From: Nymphaea colorata
Taxonomy: Eukaryota > Streptophyta > Magnoliopsida > Nymphaeales > Nymphaeaceae
Length of the DNA: 64,000 nt
NCBI RefSeq assembly: GCF_008831285.2
Contig: NC_045142.1
Location: forward strand, 11,858,716 to 11,922,715
Direction: 5' to 3'
Below the pieces are notes generated by a model that saw nothing but the letters and a program-made list of their open reading frames with translations, did not search any database and was not told the origin of the DNA. Position numbers and translations under genes: made by a program. The first letter of the stretch is position 1; each line of letters begins with the position of its first letter. This document shows, piece after piece, positions 47,993-58,740 of this stretch.

Positions 47993-47995
<3 letters not shown>
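45861..47995. other. non-coding, AT-rich
   Basis: Bases 46380-46720 are rich in 'gatttagattt'-like words. A short (AT)n lies at 47383-47399. A minus-strand frame at 47596-47787 starts inside a slightly GC-richer patch but lacks known motifs. No gene is called. Confidence 0.4.

Positions 47996-48070
<75 letters not shown>
47996..48070. repeat. (TA)n microsatellite, 75 bp
   Basis: Uninterrupted TA dinucleotides. Confidence 0.97.
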
Positions 48071-48072
<2 letters not shown>

Positions 48073-48715
48073 TCTAAGTAGGCCAAAAGAAAGAAACGCT
48101 GAAAATTAAAAACAATTAATCTAATGCATCTAATATGCTTGATTAAACACCCAAAACAATAAATACCCAAATCCCACACTATTCAAACAATGAAATAAAA
48201 AATATGATATTTCAACCTATTATCCCAACCAGATTAGAACTTGCAATCGCCTTCTTATGAGGTAAGTACATAAATAAAAATACGTGTCAATGTTAGCCCA
48301 GTTTGAAGGGAAAGGACAATTGGTCTCCGAGATAAATCGGGCGGAGAAAGAACGGTATGCCAATGCCACCAGCAACTCGTGTGCAGAATGAGGGGTTGTC
48401 CAGAGGTTGGTTCTTATGCCGAATAATTGAGTACGCGAACATGTTAATTGCCACTTCGACGAAAGAGGAATGGAGAGAAAGTTGAAAGTCAAATCTCTAG
48501 TGAATTCTACCGATGAATATTTTTTGCCACAAGATAACGGCTGCAACTAGGTTAATGTGCAAGAGAAGAAAATTAAAGAAAAAGAAACAAAAGAATGAAG
48601 AAAAAGAAAGAGGACAAAGTTGGACATACCACTAGGATCAGAAAACAAAGAGACGAGAGAGAACAGGGAAGAAGAATAAAATAAAATGTTACTACTCAAA
48701 AGTGGTAAGTTTTAT

Positions 48716-48757
<42 letters not shown>

Positions 48758-49048
48758 TATATTACATCAACACTGTAATATGTGAATTTTGTGTTGACAT
48801 GACATCTCACCACCACCATGACACCATGCCAGTTCGTGATTGTGTTATCATTGAAATGTCAAACAAAACATCTCATCAATTTTATTGGTCATGTACATTT
48901 ATGTTCCAGGCCTCCAATTTTAACTGTTAGCTTCACTGTTACCATGCATGCCACAACCACTTTTGCCTATACCATCACCCTGGGACTCATGTAGAACACG
49001 CTTTCGGACTAGTTCCTTGATAATTTGGGATGTTATATATGTGAGTGC
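48071..49048. other. non-coding with second (AT)n tract
   Basis: An (AT)n tract runs over 48719-48752. A minus-strand frame (48546-48220, 108 codons) is open in a slightly GC-richer part but shows no family motif, so I leave it unassigned. Confidence 0.4.
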
Positions 49049-49570
49049 CTTTTTACAAGGTAGACGGCTTTGCCACCCATTGGATTACAACACCTTCGAG
49101 TTATTGTCAATGTTAAAGCTATATATCCATATAAATAAGGCACCGAATACTTCATTGTGGGATATTCCTCCCGAGAAAAGGCTCCTAATCAATGTGCAAC
49201 ATACCTCATTTTTTGTTATTGGAAAATATAATAAAGTCACGAGAAACATATAAATTGATGTAATTTCATGTGGTAAATTAATCAAGTCAGACCCTGTCGA
49301 TGCAAGATTTGTGTTTGAGCACAAGTTCCTTTATAAGGTAGACGGCTTTACTGCTCAACAGACTACAACACCTTGGAGTTATCGTACAACGTTATAGCTA
49401 TATATCTACATAAATATGGTATCGAAAACGTCATAGTGAAATTTTCGCTGCTATTCACTGAGCAGTAAACACCATTTTATGCTATTGGAAAATACAATAA
49501 TGTCACGAGAACATATAAATTGATGGAAATTCATTTGGCAAATTAAGTAAGTCAGGCCCTGTCGGTGGGG
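49049..49570. repeat. diverged tandem duplication, period about 278 bp
   Basis: 'aaggtagacggcttt' occurs at 49057 and 49335. The copies then run in parallel through 'tacaacacctt.gagttat', 'ctattggaaaata', 'gtcacgagaa' and 'agtcag.ccctgtcg.tg'. No coding capacity. Confidence 0.8.
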
Positions 49571-50556
49571 GTGGTGGATCGAAGGATATGGCATGGCAAT
49601 TTTCAGAAAATTTTGGTGTACAGCTTACAGCTAGTGGTGTGTGTGATAGCGAGCAAATAAATGAACCACTAAACACTATTATTACTACTGTGAATTATCA
49701 ACCAACAATAAAATAAGCAACCTTGCATATCAGCTTCCAATAATGTATCGTCATAAAATATATGTACATTGTATGCATACCTGCAATTACTTATCATGAT
49801 GCAAAAATGTTGCAATAACCTGGTCCAAAATAGAATTGAGTGCTCCATTTGACAAATCCCAAGCCACTCATAGTTTTGACTGATTTACGTTCAAAAAAGA
49901 CTATAGCTAAGAACAATTGGTCAAAATATGGAATACAAGTATCATACTCTTGAATATTTTCCAAAATCTTAACGTCAAGTTCTTTTGTATAATATAAGGT
50001 GTTATGATGAATTATTTTTAGTAACAAACTATTACTATTTCATAAATACACATAAAGAATTAGAGCAGGTTCGTGGTACACTATTGCACAATGTTTCATA
50101 AATCTATCTCAATTTTTTGGTTAGATTCATAAAACAATAATAGTTTGTTATTGATGCCAAATGACCTTTTAATCAATATACATCATCATAAGTTTTTGTT
50201 TATGCCAACTACAATGGCCTAACAAAAAGCTAATCCGTCTCGTCGGGCCGATCCCAACTTATCCTAAGCTAGTTTTAGTTCACCAAAACAAAAAGCTATA
50301 AACTAAGATAATTGATAGTGTGACAAGAAATGTTCGATATATGACCAGTGTCAAGTCCTTTTAACCAAGGATATTACAAATACAGGGTACCCTCTGTAGT
50401 ACCTCATAAGCCCACTTTCTTTCTTCTTTTTTTTACAGTTTTATATTTTTGTTGTTGGTCTCTTCTCACAGCTTTCAAGCTAAGCATATAAGTTTGATTT
50501 GGATGTGGGTACATCTTGCTAGATTGTGAAACATCCTCACTTTCGATGGGCACCAA
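49571..50556. other. non-coding stretch
   Basis: AT-rich, no gene recognised. 'aaactattactatttcataaa' (50026) and 'cataaaacaataatagtttg' (50129) are near inverted copies about 100 bp apart, so this part could fold. Confidence 0.35.
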
Positions 50557-50745
50557 CTCTAACTCCAACTATTCAATTTCGAGACTAACGTCTAATTTGA
50601 ACCTTTTGACACCATTTCATAAGGCAACAATTAGGAGCATGGTACTTATATGCATATAACACATTTGATGAATACCAACTCCAACTATTCAATTTTCATA
50701 CTAACATCTAATTTGAATCTTTTGACACCACTTCATAAGACCAAG
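50557..50745. repeat. diverged tandem duplication, period 116 bp
   Basis: 'ccaactattcaattt' at 50565 and 50681, each followed by 'actaac.tctaatttgaa.cttttgacacca.ttcataag'. Confidence 0.75.
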
Positions 50746-50750
50746 GGCGA

Positions 50751-50935
50751 AAGCCAGAAATTTTTCATGAGGGGTTGAATTAAAGTTTTTAAATTTTGAT
50801 TAGAACTGAAATATCATTTTTCAAAATTTATTATATAAAACAAGTAAAATTTTCTAAAATTTACATGTAATTTTTTTTTTTTTAAATTGAGGTAGGGCCA
50901 GGACCCATGTGGGACCCTACCTTTGTTTCGTCCCA
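50751..50935. mobile_element. possible short non-autonomous element
   Basis: AT-rich core bounded by 'gggcgaaagccagaaatttt' and 'cctttgtttcgtccc'. A similar arrangement is seen at 20315-20465. No target duplication was confirmed. Confidence 0.3.
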
Positions 50936-51739
50936 GCATAAGGTGATACTTAGGCGGTTGCCAACTCATATGCATATAACAAATTTCCTTCACTTTCTAC
51001 AAATTAATGTTGAAATATAGGAAATGTAAATTTAAGTACTTGACTGTCATCAATAATTTCAATCATTGGATTGAATGCTATAAAGAAAACAATTGTTAGA
51101 GATATCTTCAGTGTCCTATTAATATGCCCAAAATATTAGAACATGTTCATCAGATATAAATATTGTTTTATGAACCTATTCTAAACTTTGAAGCAAATTT
51201 ATAAGAAACTCAACCATTTTAACAGCCAAATTACCTAAAAGAAAGGAAAAAAATGCTTAGCTTGAATGGGTATCTGAACCAAGTCGGAGCCTTTTTTTAA
51301 TGTGATTTTTGGTTTTAAATCTTTTATATCTACCATTTTCATTCCATGCCTTATTAATTTTTATGTTAAAGACAATAAAAGAAAGATTTGAGTCCGATTC
51401 ACAAAGGTTCAGCCGATTCTAACTTAATTGCCGATCGATTCGATCCAAAAACTGATTCTCAACGTCTGGTAGCTTCCACACGGCCCGATGCCGAACGCGG
51501 TAAAAAGTTTCATCAAATCTACCGCTGTAACCAAGCGGTAACTCAGGGTCCAAATTTAGGAAAGATTGCATTCTTCTTACCATTAACAGCTGCCTTCTCT
51601 TTTATTTCCAGGCGACCCTTTCTGTCAACATTTCCATTTCCCGAAGAGAGTTTCCCGTTCACTATTTTATTAGCATTAAATTGTCATCACCTCGCTTTCC
51701 AAGCATCAAGATGCGTGTGATGTTGCCTTCCCGTTCTTC
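50936..51739 (+). other. upstream region of the MIR390 locus
   Basis: No coding motif is seen; the open frame at 51388-51720 is treated as chance. Sequence from about 51390 is less AT-rich than further upstream. Any promoter elements beyond the TATA box remain undetermined. Confidence 0.4.
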
Positions 51740-51747
51740 TATAAATG
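51740..51747 (+). promoter_or_regulatory. TATA box of MIR390
   Basis: TATAAATG lies 89 bp upstream of the hairpin base and about 70 bp upstream of the short ORF. Plant TATA boxes act about 30 bp upstream of the start, placing the start near 51770-51780, just before a purine-rich leader. Confidence 0.6.
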
Positions 51748-51810
51748 TACACAGCAACCCTCGCCCTTTCCTGCCCTGGTGCACTGCATCAAGAAGAAAG
51801 GAAGGAAGCC

Positions 51811-51840
51811 ATGAAGAAGAAGAGCATCGAGAAGCTCTAA
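51811..51840 (+). CDS. 9-codon ORF in the pri-miR390 leader
   Basis: ATG at 51811 is the first ATG after the predicted start region. The frame reads MKKKSIEKL and stops at TAA 51838-51840, whose last A is nucleotide 1 of miR390. Its last codons form the lower 5' arm of the hairpin. Some plant pri-miRNAs encode short regulatory peptides (miPEPs) in this position; whether this one is translated is unknown. A purine at -3 (G) gives fair start context. Lysine-rich composition may simply reflect the AAG-rich leader. Confidence 0.3.
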   Translation: MKKKSIEKL

Positions 51841-51860
51841 AGCTCAGGAGGGATAGCGCC
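51840..51860 (+). ncRNA. miR390: mature miR390 (5' arm)
   Basis: The 21 nt begin AAGCTCAGGA and end GATAGCGCC, identical to the land-plant miR390 consensus as I know it, including the 5' A needed for AGO7 loading. Confidence 0.96.
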
Positions 51861-51903
51861 TGAGTATGGCTGGTGGGGATGTTTTTCCGAGCCATTGCGT
51901 CGG

Positions 51904-51924
51904 CGCTATCTATCCTGAGCATTA
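51904..51924 (+). ncRNA. miR390*: miR390* (3' arm)
   Basis: Position deduced from the pairing with 2-nt 3' overhangs. It begins CGCTATCTAT and contains CCTGAGC. The mismatch opposite position 11 of miR390 and the adjacent G-U pair are in the centre of the duplex. Confidence 0.85.
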
Positions 51925-51933
51925 AGGCTTCTC

Positions 51934-52880
51934 ACTTGCTTCCATGTCCGCTCATCTGCAGAGATCATGACCATGAAGAGAACTTCTCTTTCTCCACTCT
52001 GTAAAGATCTTTCTTGTGTGGTTGCTGGCTTTCAGTCTTGGTGCTTTTTTATTTCAGTATCGGCTTTCTTTTCTCTGCTATTTCTTACCACTCTCTCTCA
52101 CACACACACCCACTCTCTCTATCTGCTGGTACTCTTATACGTGGATATGGTTCTGTTTAGTATAAGGTGGGGAGGCGTTGTTTCGGCTTTTCAGAGAGTG
52201 TTCAGCGAAATCCAAGGTTCCAGGTCATGCTGGAAGCCTGAAACCATGGAGGTTTCTGTGGCCCTCCCGGCAACTCTCTGTGGCTCTTGGTAAGCGGTAG
52301 TTTGTCCTTCCTTCTTTTCTTTCCCTCTTTATGTCTCTGGATGTGATGCCGATATAGATCTTTCTGCCATCTTGCTCTCCATTTCCGGTTCGTCGTCCAT
52401 CCTAGCCAAGGTTTGGAAGCTTTCTGCAACTGCAACTCTCTCTCTCTCTCTCTCTAAATAAATGAAATCTTTTGTTGGGCATGGAATCTCCTTCCTATAT
52501 ACTTGTGATATGAAATGATGAGTGTCAGTGGCGGTGCTTTTTGTCTGCATTTTGTTTGTCTGTCTCGATAACATTTTTGTCGTCTGGCATGCATTGCTTC
52601 GTTTTGCCGATCTGCCAGTTTTTTGGGTTTCTCGATCTGCCATTCTCTCTCTCTCTCTCCTTCGTCTGCCGAGGGATAGGGAAAGAGGCAAAGTCGGTAA
52701 TACCCAAATCCTGTTCATCTTTTCTCTTGGGCAGCTGCAACCAAATCCTGTCCTTGTGACTTCGTCTGGTTTATGACGAGTTGGGAAGCTAGTCTACGGA
52801 AAGGCTGCTTGCTTTATGACACTACCTTCATGTCTGGCTACGGCTTCTGAGCGCCTGGTCCGACGTCTCAAGGTCGGTCA
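51934..52880 (+). other. 3' part of the MIR390 transcription unit (inferred)
   Basis: Moderately GC-rich, C/T-rich sequence without coding motifs. A good donor-like CTTG|GTAAGC occurs at 52289-52290 and a (CT)n tract at 52436-52455, so the primary transcript might be spliced. Frames on both strands (for example 52329-52718 minus) are by-products of CT/GA repeats. Confidence 0.35.
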
Positions 52881-53900
52881 TCGCCAAATGAAGATTAAAT
52901 TTATAGATTTTGCAGAATCATTTAAATAAAAATCATGTTTAAAAATTCGTGAACCATCACTAGATACTTAATTAGAGAAGGAGACAAACTGGAGATGATG
53001 TGGAGAATAACTGCATTGAAACAAGTGATTAATTTTTTTTTAATAAAACGTCAAAAACATGTTGCAACATATTAAATGACGCGTTGGACGCTGTGTCATG
53101 GAAGCTTAATAAACCGCAAAAAATTTTCGTGTCCCGTTTATTTTATTGTTTGCAATTTTAGTGCGATGTCGCGACATGTTTCGGACGTTTTTTTCTTTTA
53201 TCCATCTTGGGGTTTCTGATATTTTGTGCTCTTGTTTAAAATGACACTTCAATTATTTTTCTTATCTGATTAAATCTGTTCTGAACGATATTTTATTGCT
53301 TTTGGGGTTTATATTAGAGAAGGAGACATAGTGTGAGCTTCTCAATTTTATTGAAGCGGTTGAACACATCAGTATTTTACACTTTTTGTGTTCGGTATTG
53401 ATGTGGTATATACTTATTTACAATGTTTCGTAAGCAAGTCATCAAACAGTGAAGTTTTTTTTTAAAATAAATTGAACTGAATTTAAAAAAGTTAATTTCT
53501 TTTAAGCGTACATTTTTTGGATTTTTTCCCTTCAAAACTTTACCATGCAAAACAACTTCGGGGGTTTAATTTGAAGGGCCCAAGTACAATTTTCGTTGGA
53601 AAGGTAGAAAAAAGAGAGTAGAAAATTACACTATAGAAAGCAAACCTATATATAAATATATACCAGTGCATAAATCCACAACATATGCAGAACTATATAC
53701 AAATATATACCCGTAGATAAATTCTATAAATATATATATATTTATATTCATGTCACCTCCATAAGCGCTGGTTTTCTACATTTGAAACAAAAAAGAACAA
53801 TATCCAAGGCTGTTTTTAATGTTTCTCTTGCACCAACATTATTTATTCATTGGTTGCTCAATAGCAACTTGGTGATTCTTAATCAATTATACGAGAGAAG
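52881..53900. other. non-coding, AT-rich
   Basis: No gene recognised. Bases 53640-53750 hold two diverged copies of an 'atatata.aaatatata' segment. Confidence 0.4.
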
Positions 53901-54300
53901 ATCCTTCTACATCTGGTGGTCAAGCCGGGTAGTCCATATCTTGTAACTCATTTTTTGGGATTCTTAACTTAAGTTCAATCGTAATTCAAACTTTCATGCT
54001 TTGAATCCAAATGCAAATATTGTTCCAACTCAACAATCTCAGCTTTAGGTATAAAACTGATCTTTAAATCCATGTGCGAACTCAAATTTCAGTTTTAGAA
54101 CCAAATCCCAATTCAAATCCAAATGAACCCAAATCCCAATTTTAGATCAAGAATAGTTCTCGAGTAGAACAATAGATCTAAAAAATCAGAATTAGATCCG
54201 GAAACTAAAATTCTGGACCCAAATCAAAATTCGAACTCAAAATCCACAATTGAGTCCAATAATCAATCTCCGACACCATTCAGAGCCCAGCCCTGCTTGA
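53901..54300 (+). repeat. ATCCAAAT-rich repeat, inverted relative of 58140-58740
   Basis: Built of 'aaatccaaat', 'aaatcccaat' and 'tagatc' words, the reverse complement of the word set at 58140-58740. It could be a fragment of the same LTR family in the opposite orientation. Confidence 0.35.
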
Positions 54301-54555
54301 GCGCTCCCTCTGCTTTTCAATTCAACCTTGTAAAATTTAAAATTGTATTTAAAATGTCTTTAGCTTAAAACACCTATTTAATCCATAATCAGAGCCTTTG
54401 GCATCAATTGGGACATTTTTCCACCAAGAGATTAGGATTTGGACATAAAATTAACTTGGAATCACTCATAATGGAACGAGGCCCATTTCGTAGAAGACTA
54501 TATATGTTGAGATTATTTTATGTGGGACCCACCTAGAGAGGGCAGGGGTCATGGG

Positions 54556-55458
54556 TAAGGCTGGGCGTCAGGGGTCATGGGTAAGGCCGGCTGGGTACGG
54601 GCTGAGCCCGGGCCGGACAGTGGAAGCGGGTCGGGCCCGGGCTGGATAGCTGACCCGACGGCTGCCCGGTCGGCCCGTTTCCCTCCCCCTTCCCCTTCCT
54701 GTCTCTCCTTCCCCCTTCTCGTCTCCCTTCCCCTTCCCAGTTCCCCCTTCCCGGGCTGCCCTCCGCCCCTCAGGCTCCTGCTCCCCCTTTGATCCGTAAA
54801 CCCTCTCCCGTTTAGTCATTCCTTTTCGCAGAGATCCGAACCCTCGATTTCCTTTTTTCCTGCTATGGACCCGACAGCAGGGACGTTTTCTTCAATCTTC
54901 CTGTTGCTGCAGAGCTCCAAGAGTGGGGAATAGTGTGAGAGTTGCAGAAGAGGCGATTTGTTCGGGGGGGGGGAGGGGAATGAATAACACAGTATTGAAG
55001 ACGCAGGCGGCCTCCTGTCGCTCCTCCTTGCTGCCGGTTCATCCCCGTCGCAAAGAAAGCAGCAGCCGGAAAAGACGCACCTGGTTGGAAAGTCGTCTTC
55101 CTCACGGTGGCAGTGCTGAAACCCGAGAGTAGCAGAAGAGGCGGCGGCAGTTGCAAGTGATGATCGGTCTATCAATGGCCGTGATGGTGGGAGATCCTAA
55201 CGCGGGGAGGGGAAGACCGACTCTCTCTCTGGTTCGTTTCCCATTGAAGAAGATGAAAGCTCCACCACCAGACGAGGAAGGAACGCCCACGAGGAGAGAG
55301 AAAACGAGGGCGAGAAATGAAGAAAAGAGAGTGCTCGACCGGTTTTATACTTCATCGGGCCGGGCCGGGTCGGGCCTAATTTTTTGTGGTCAGGCCCGGT
55401 ACTCGGCCCGGCCCGAGCCGGGTCTTAGCGTTTCGAGCCGGCCCGATGCCCACCCCTA
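54556..55458. mobile_element. GC-rich hAT-type non-autonomous element
   Basis: The left end TAAGGCTGGGCGTC and the inverted right end TAGGGGTGGGCATC match at 11 of 14 positions, followed inward on both sides by gggcc/ccggg-rich sequence. The flanking 8-mers GTCATGGG (54548-54555) and CTCATGGG (55459-55466) form an 8-bp target duplication with one difference, the hAT size. A 29-bp local duplication sits at the left end (54548-54605). No transposase. The open frames inside are GC-driven. Confidence 0.7.
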
Positions 55459-55466
55459 CTCATGGG

Positions 55467-56250
55467 CCTACCATGAGGTGGCATTTAGCCCTCCCTTTGT
55501 GCAGCCGCCTTGTAGTGCTTGGCGTGCTGACGAGCGCTCTAGCCGTCTTTGAGTATGAGCCTACTTTTGGAGCTTCTTATGCCCTTCTATTAGGACCCTC
55601 CAACTAGTAGTTTTGTAAGTTTCCCTCGGCGCTTTCCCTCTCTCTACTCTTATCTCTCTCTTTCAACACTTACCTTCTTCAATCATGGGCTTTATCTCTC
55701 TTCAACCTTATTCTTCAAGAGAGCAAGTGGGAGGTTGTTGAGGAGCTCCATCAATACGTGAAATCGCATTTTGAAGTTTCTTTGCTCATTCAAAGCAAAA
55801 GATTCACCCCTTCCACAAGTACGCTATCTAGTACATAGTTACTTCATCTCTTGCTTTTCTCACTCAACATCTTTTTATGGCCATGCAAGAGCCACTCTAA
55901 AAAAATTATCTTTTGAAATCAAAAGTCACTTTTGAGTGCACTGAGCAAATTAAAGTGAAATATAGTTTTCTTCCTTTTATTATTAGTACAAATAGGCACA
56001 GCATATGTTTCTTTTCTTATACGTTGGCTATGTCTTTAAGATAATACACATCTATGGCTAGTTGATTTATGGATTCATGTACGAATGACCGGTGAGAATG
56101 AGAGCTTTCCAAAATTATCTCTGAAAATCTTAGCTTCTATATAAACAAAATGATAGAGATTAATAAATGCGAATAACATAGCGTAAGATGCAGACCATAT
56201 AAAAAATAAATCAAACAAAAAAACACAACAAAATCCACAAATTTGAATGC
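55467..56250. other. non-coding stretch
   Basis: C/T-rich to AT-rich sequence; no gene or known repeat recognised. Confidence 0.4.
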
Positions 56251-57110
56251 CCAACTTCAAAAGTCAATATAAAAAAGGGAAATATCACTTTTCAAGCTCA
56301 CACCATCGTCGTTCATTCATTCATTTCATGAATTGAAAAATCAACCATCCATATGAGCATACAATATATTTCATAGATATATAAACAAAACAAGCATTTG
56401 AGGAAAGGTAAAAGGAAAAAAACACAAATCATGTCTATCCAAAGGTCCGACTTTTTTGCTCGGTAAATTCACCTTCTTCGTACAAATTTTTCAGGTTAAA
56501 AATTTGAGCGTTTGATACATAGCATAAATTCCGTACAAAATAGTGAACTTTACCCTGGGGAAATTCCTGTGCAACAAACGGAGCCTTAATGTTAAAGATT
56601 ATGTGGATATTCTCCTCCTATTGTTGTGTATGGGAAGACGCCTAAGCTATGAGAAAATACTGTAACTCTGTAAAAAACTTGATGAAAGAAGTTCATCAAG
56701 CTGTCTTATTGTACTCCAATTGCATCAAAAAGGTGCTTCTCAAGGAAAACCACTCTTTTGAGACTATTAATAGGATGGTCAATAAGTGGTTTATTAAGTC
56801 AATGTGGATTTAGAAAGTGGTTAAGGATGTGATTTAAAACTAACCATAAAGATGACATGAAAATGCATATTAATATGTACCCATTTGTAGGGTTTTCTTT
56901 GAGTTGCACAAGCCCCAACTTAAAAAGTCAATATAAAAAAAGGAAATATCACTTTTCAAGCTCACACCATCGTCATTCATTCATTCATTTCATGAATTGA
57001 AATAACTCAACCATCCTTACGAGCATACCATATATTTCATAGATATATAAACAAAACAATTATTTGAGGAGAGGTAAAAGGATAAAAACACATATCATGT
57101 CTATCCAGAA
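56251..57110. repeat. 190-bp direct repeats 0.67 kb apart
   Basis: 56254-56445 and 56921-57110 are about 90 percent identical by eye, from 'aagtcaatataaaa' through 'ctcacaccatcgtc.ttcatt' to 'catgtctatcca'. The sequence between them (56446-56920) is not repeated. The second copy continues into the LTR-like repeat R. Confidence 0.9.
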
Positions 57111-57475
57111 ATTACAGTCTAGTTTTATCTTGTTCATTCTCTCCATCACTCAAGGGTGACTCTCAGCTTTAAGAGCTTCCTTATACAACCATTGAGAAAA
57201 CGAAGGAAGAGCGAATGGAAGCGAAGAGATGTTTCCAATGAGTTGGAGAAGATCTCCAAGAGTCTCCCACGTGCTCTTTCGATGCTCCTTGGGTATGGAA
57301 GTTGAAGTGGAAGAAGAATTTGAACAATGAAGATGGAGGAGTGATGAAGAGAGAGAGAGAGGGAGAGAATGTAGAAGGAAGCTGAAAGGATTGGAATGCT
57401 CCAAAATCCTACTTTGAAGGCTTGAAGGCTTCTCCCCAAGAGTTAGCACACCTTCAAGCTTGAAAATCCAAATGG

Positions 57476-57483
57476 GTATTTAT
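57476..57483 (-). promoter_or_regulatory. TATA-like box of repeat copy R
   Basis: Minus strand ATAAATAC at the same relative place as the CTATAAAAA of copy L. Confidence 0.3.
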
Positions 57484-58139
57484 GGAGAGAATTGAAGCAA
57501 AAATTCAAAATCTGAATTTTTGAAGATTGGTTACGAATTTCATAACCTTTTTTTTATTATTTTTTTAAAATAGGCTTCGACTCATGGAGATTGGCCCTTA
57601 ACCCTACCTTAGGGAATGTTGGGAGGGTAAAATCCCTCCTCAAACGGACCAAAAAACTTACCCAAAGCGCTGGTTCTAGTAAAAGGAACAGACCTACCAA
57701 CTGGGACCTGGCGGCCTTGTGCGCGCCGCTGAGCATATGGGCACCCTCAGCCAGGGCGCTCGCTAGGCCAAGGCACCTGACAGTTCCCTGGGCATATCCC
57801 GTCTTGAGGGGTTTAAATGCCCACTCATTGAGGGTGGCATTTAGTCAAGACACTCAGTGTGTTCCACATGGGTCAGAGCATGAAAACGAAAAGAATTGTG
57901 AAACTTTAAATAGTCCTTTTTTTTTTCTTTTCTTTTTTTTGCAAAAATGGTTTGGGTCCAGCTTTGCGACGATTTTGAGCTCATTTTGAATCCAAATTGA
58001 TTTTTTTCTAATGGTAGATGTCAAGGCTTGAAATATGAATATTGGACCAGGGATTTTATGAAGCGAAATCGAGTCGCAAAGAGAGGGGAGCTTATGCACG
58101 TGCCCAGGGATACAAATGGAAATATAATTGGAGATTGAT

Positions 58140-58740
58140 TTTAGGTTTGAATCCAAATTTTGGTTCTTGGATCTAATTTGGATCTCAAGGTGGTTTTTTG
58201 GATTTATTTTATATTTGAATTTGGATCCTGATTCCTGGTCTAGTTAGGGATCTTGGACGTGTTTTTGGATCTAGGGTGTGATTATGGAGTAAAGCTCAGA
58301 TTGGATCCGGATCTCGATCTAATGCACAATTTTTTACCTAAAGCTGTCATTTGATTCTGGATATAGATCGAAGGTCCTGATTTGGATATGGATGTTAGAC
58401 TTATATCTGGATCCTAATTTATGGTCTTGTTTGGATTGGATCCACATATGGATCTGGGCCACAATTTTGGAACTGGAGCATGCATTTACATCTCGATATG
58501 GATTAGGAGCACAATTTTCAATGTTGAAATGGGATTTGGATCCAAATTTAGATCTAAGTATCGGTCTTGGATCAAGATCCAAATATGGATCTAAGGATCT
58601 GTTTTGGATCTAGAGCTGTTATTGTACCCTAGTTCAGATAGACTGCCGGGGTTTGGATCTAAAGTTCAGATTTTGGTTCTTACTGAAATTTCGGGCTGGT
58701 TCTAGATCTAAATTTGGATCCAAATTCTAGATTGCAGTTG
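58140..58740. repeat. degenerate GGATCT/TTTGGAT hexamer-like array
   Basis: More than twenty occurrences of ggatc, tggat or gatct words in 600 bp with irregular spacing, alternating ggatct and aaattt-like words. No frame is open through it. This looks like an expanded simple-sequence region of an LTR. Confidence 0.6.

Larger units (their letters stand above)
51829..51933 (+). ncRNA. MIR390: miR390 precursor hairpin
   Basis: This 105-nt stretch folds into a textbook plant pre-miRNA. GAGAAGC (51829-51835) pairs with GCTTCTC (51927-51933). The 21-nt miR390 at 51840-51860 pairs with 51902-51922 through 18 Watson-Crick pairs, one G-U pair (51851/51911) and two mismatches (51841/51921 and 51850/51912) with no bulge. 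ATGGCT (51866-51871) pairs with AGCCAT (51890-51895) below a small loop. miR390 guides AGO7 to TAS3 transcripts and starts the tasiARF pathway that limits ARF2/3/4 (family knowledge). Both arms are intact, so the locus is probably functional. No protein gene or transposon overlaps it. Confidence 0.96.

Noticed and set aside
47961-48179. 72-codon frame with (YI)n
   Set aside because: Produced by the TA microsatellite.
51388-51720. 110-codon open frame upstream of MIR390
   Set aside because: No family motif; it lies in the presumed promoter and ends before the TATA box.
52329-52718. 129-codon minus-strand frame near MIR390
   Set aside because: Arginine/glutamate repeats come from the CT/GA tracts; no known domain.
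51400-54400. TAS3 locus near MIR390
   Set aside because: I looked for the conserved tasiARF core 'ttgaccttgtaag'; only a partial 'accttgtaaaat' at 54327 occurs, without dual miR390 sites.
55151-55552. 133-codon frame in GC-rich sequence
   Set aside because: It runs across the end of the hAT-type element and its composition follows the GGGCC/CCGG words; no protein motif.
57591-57989. 132-codon plus-strand frame
   Set aside because: Lies in the GC block of the LTR-like repeat and ends in a poly-T derived phenylalanine run.
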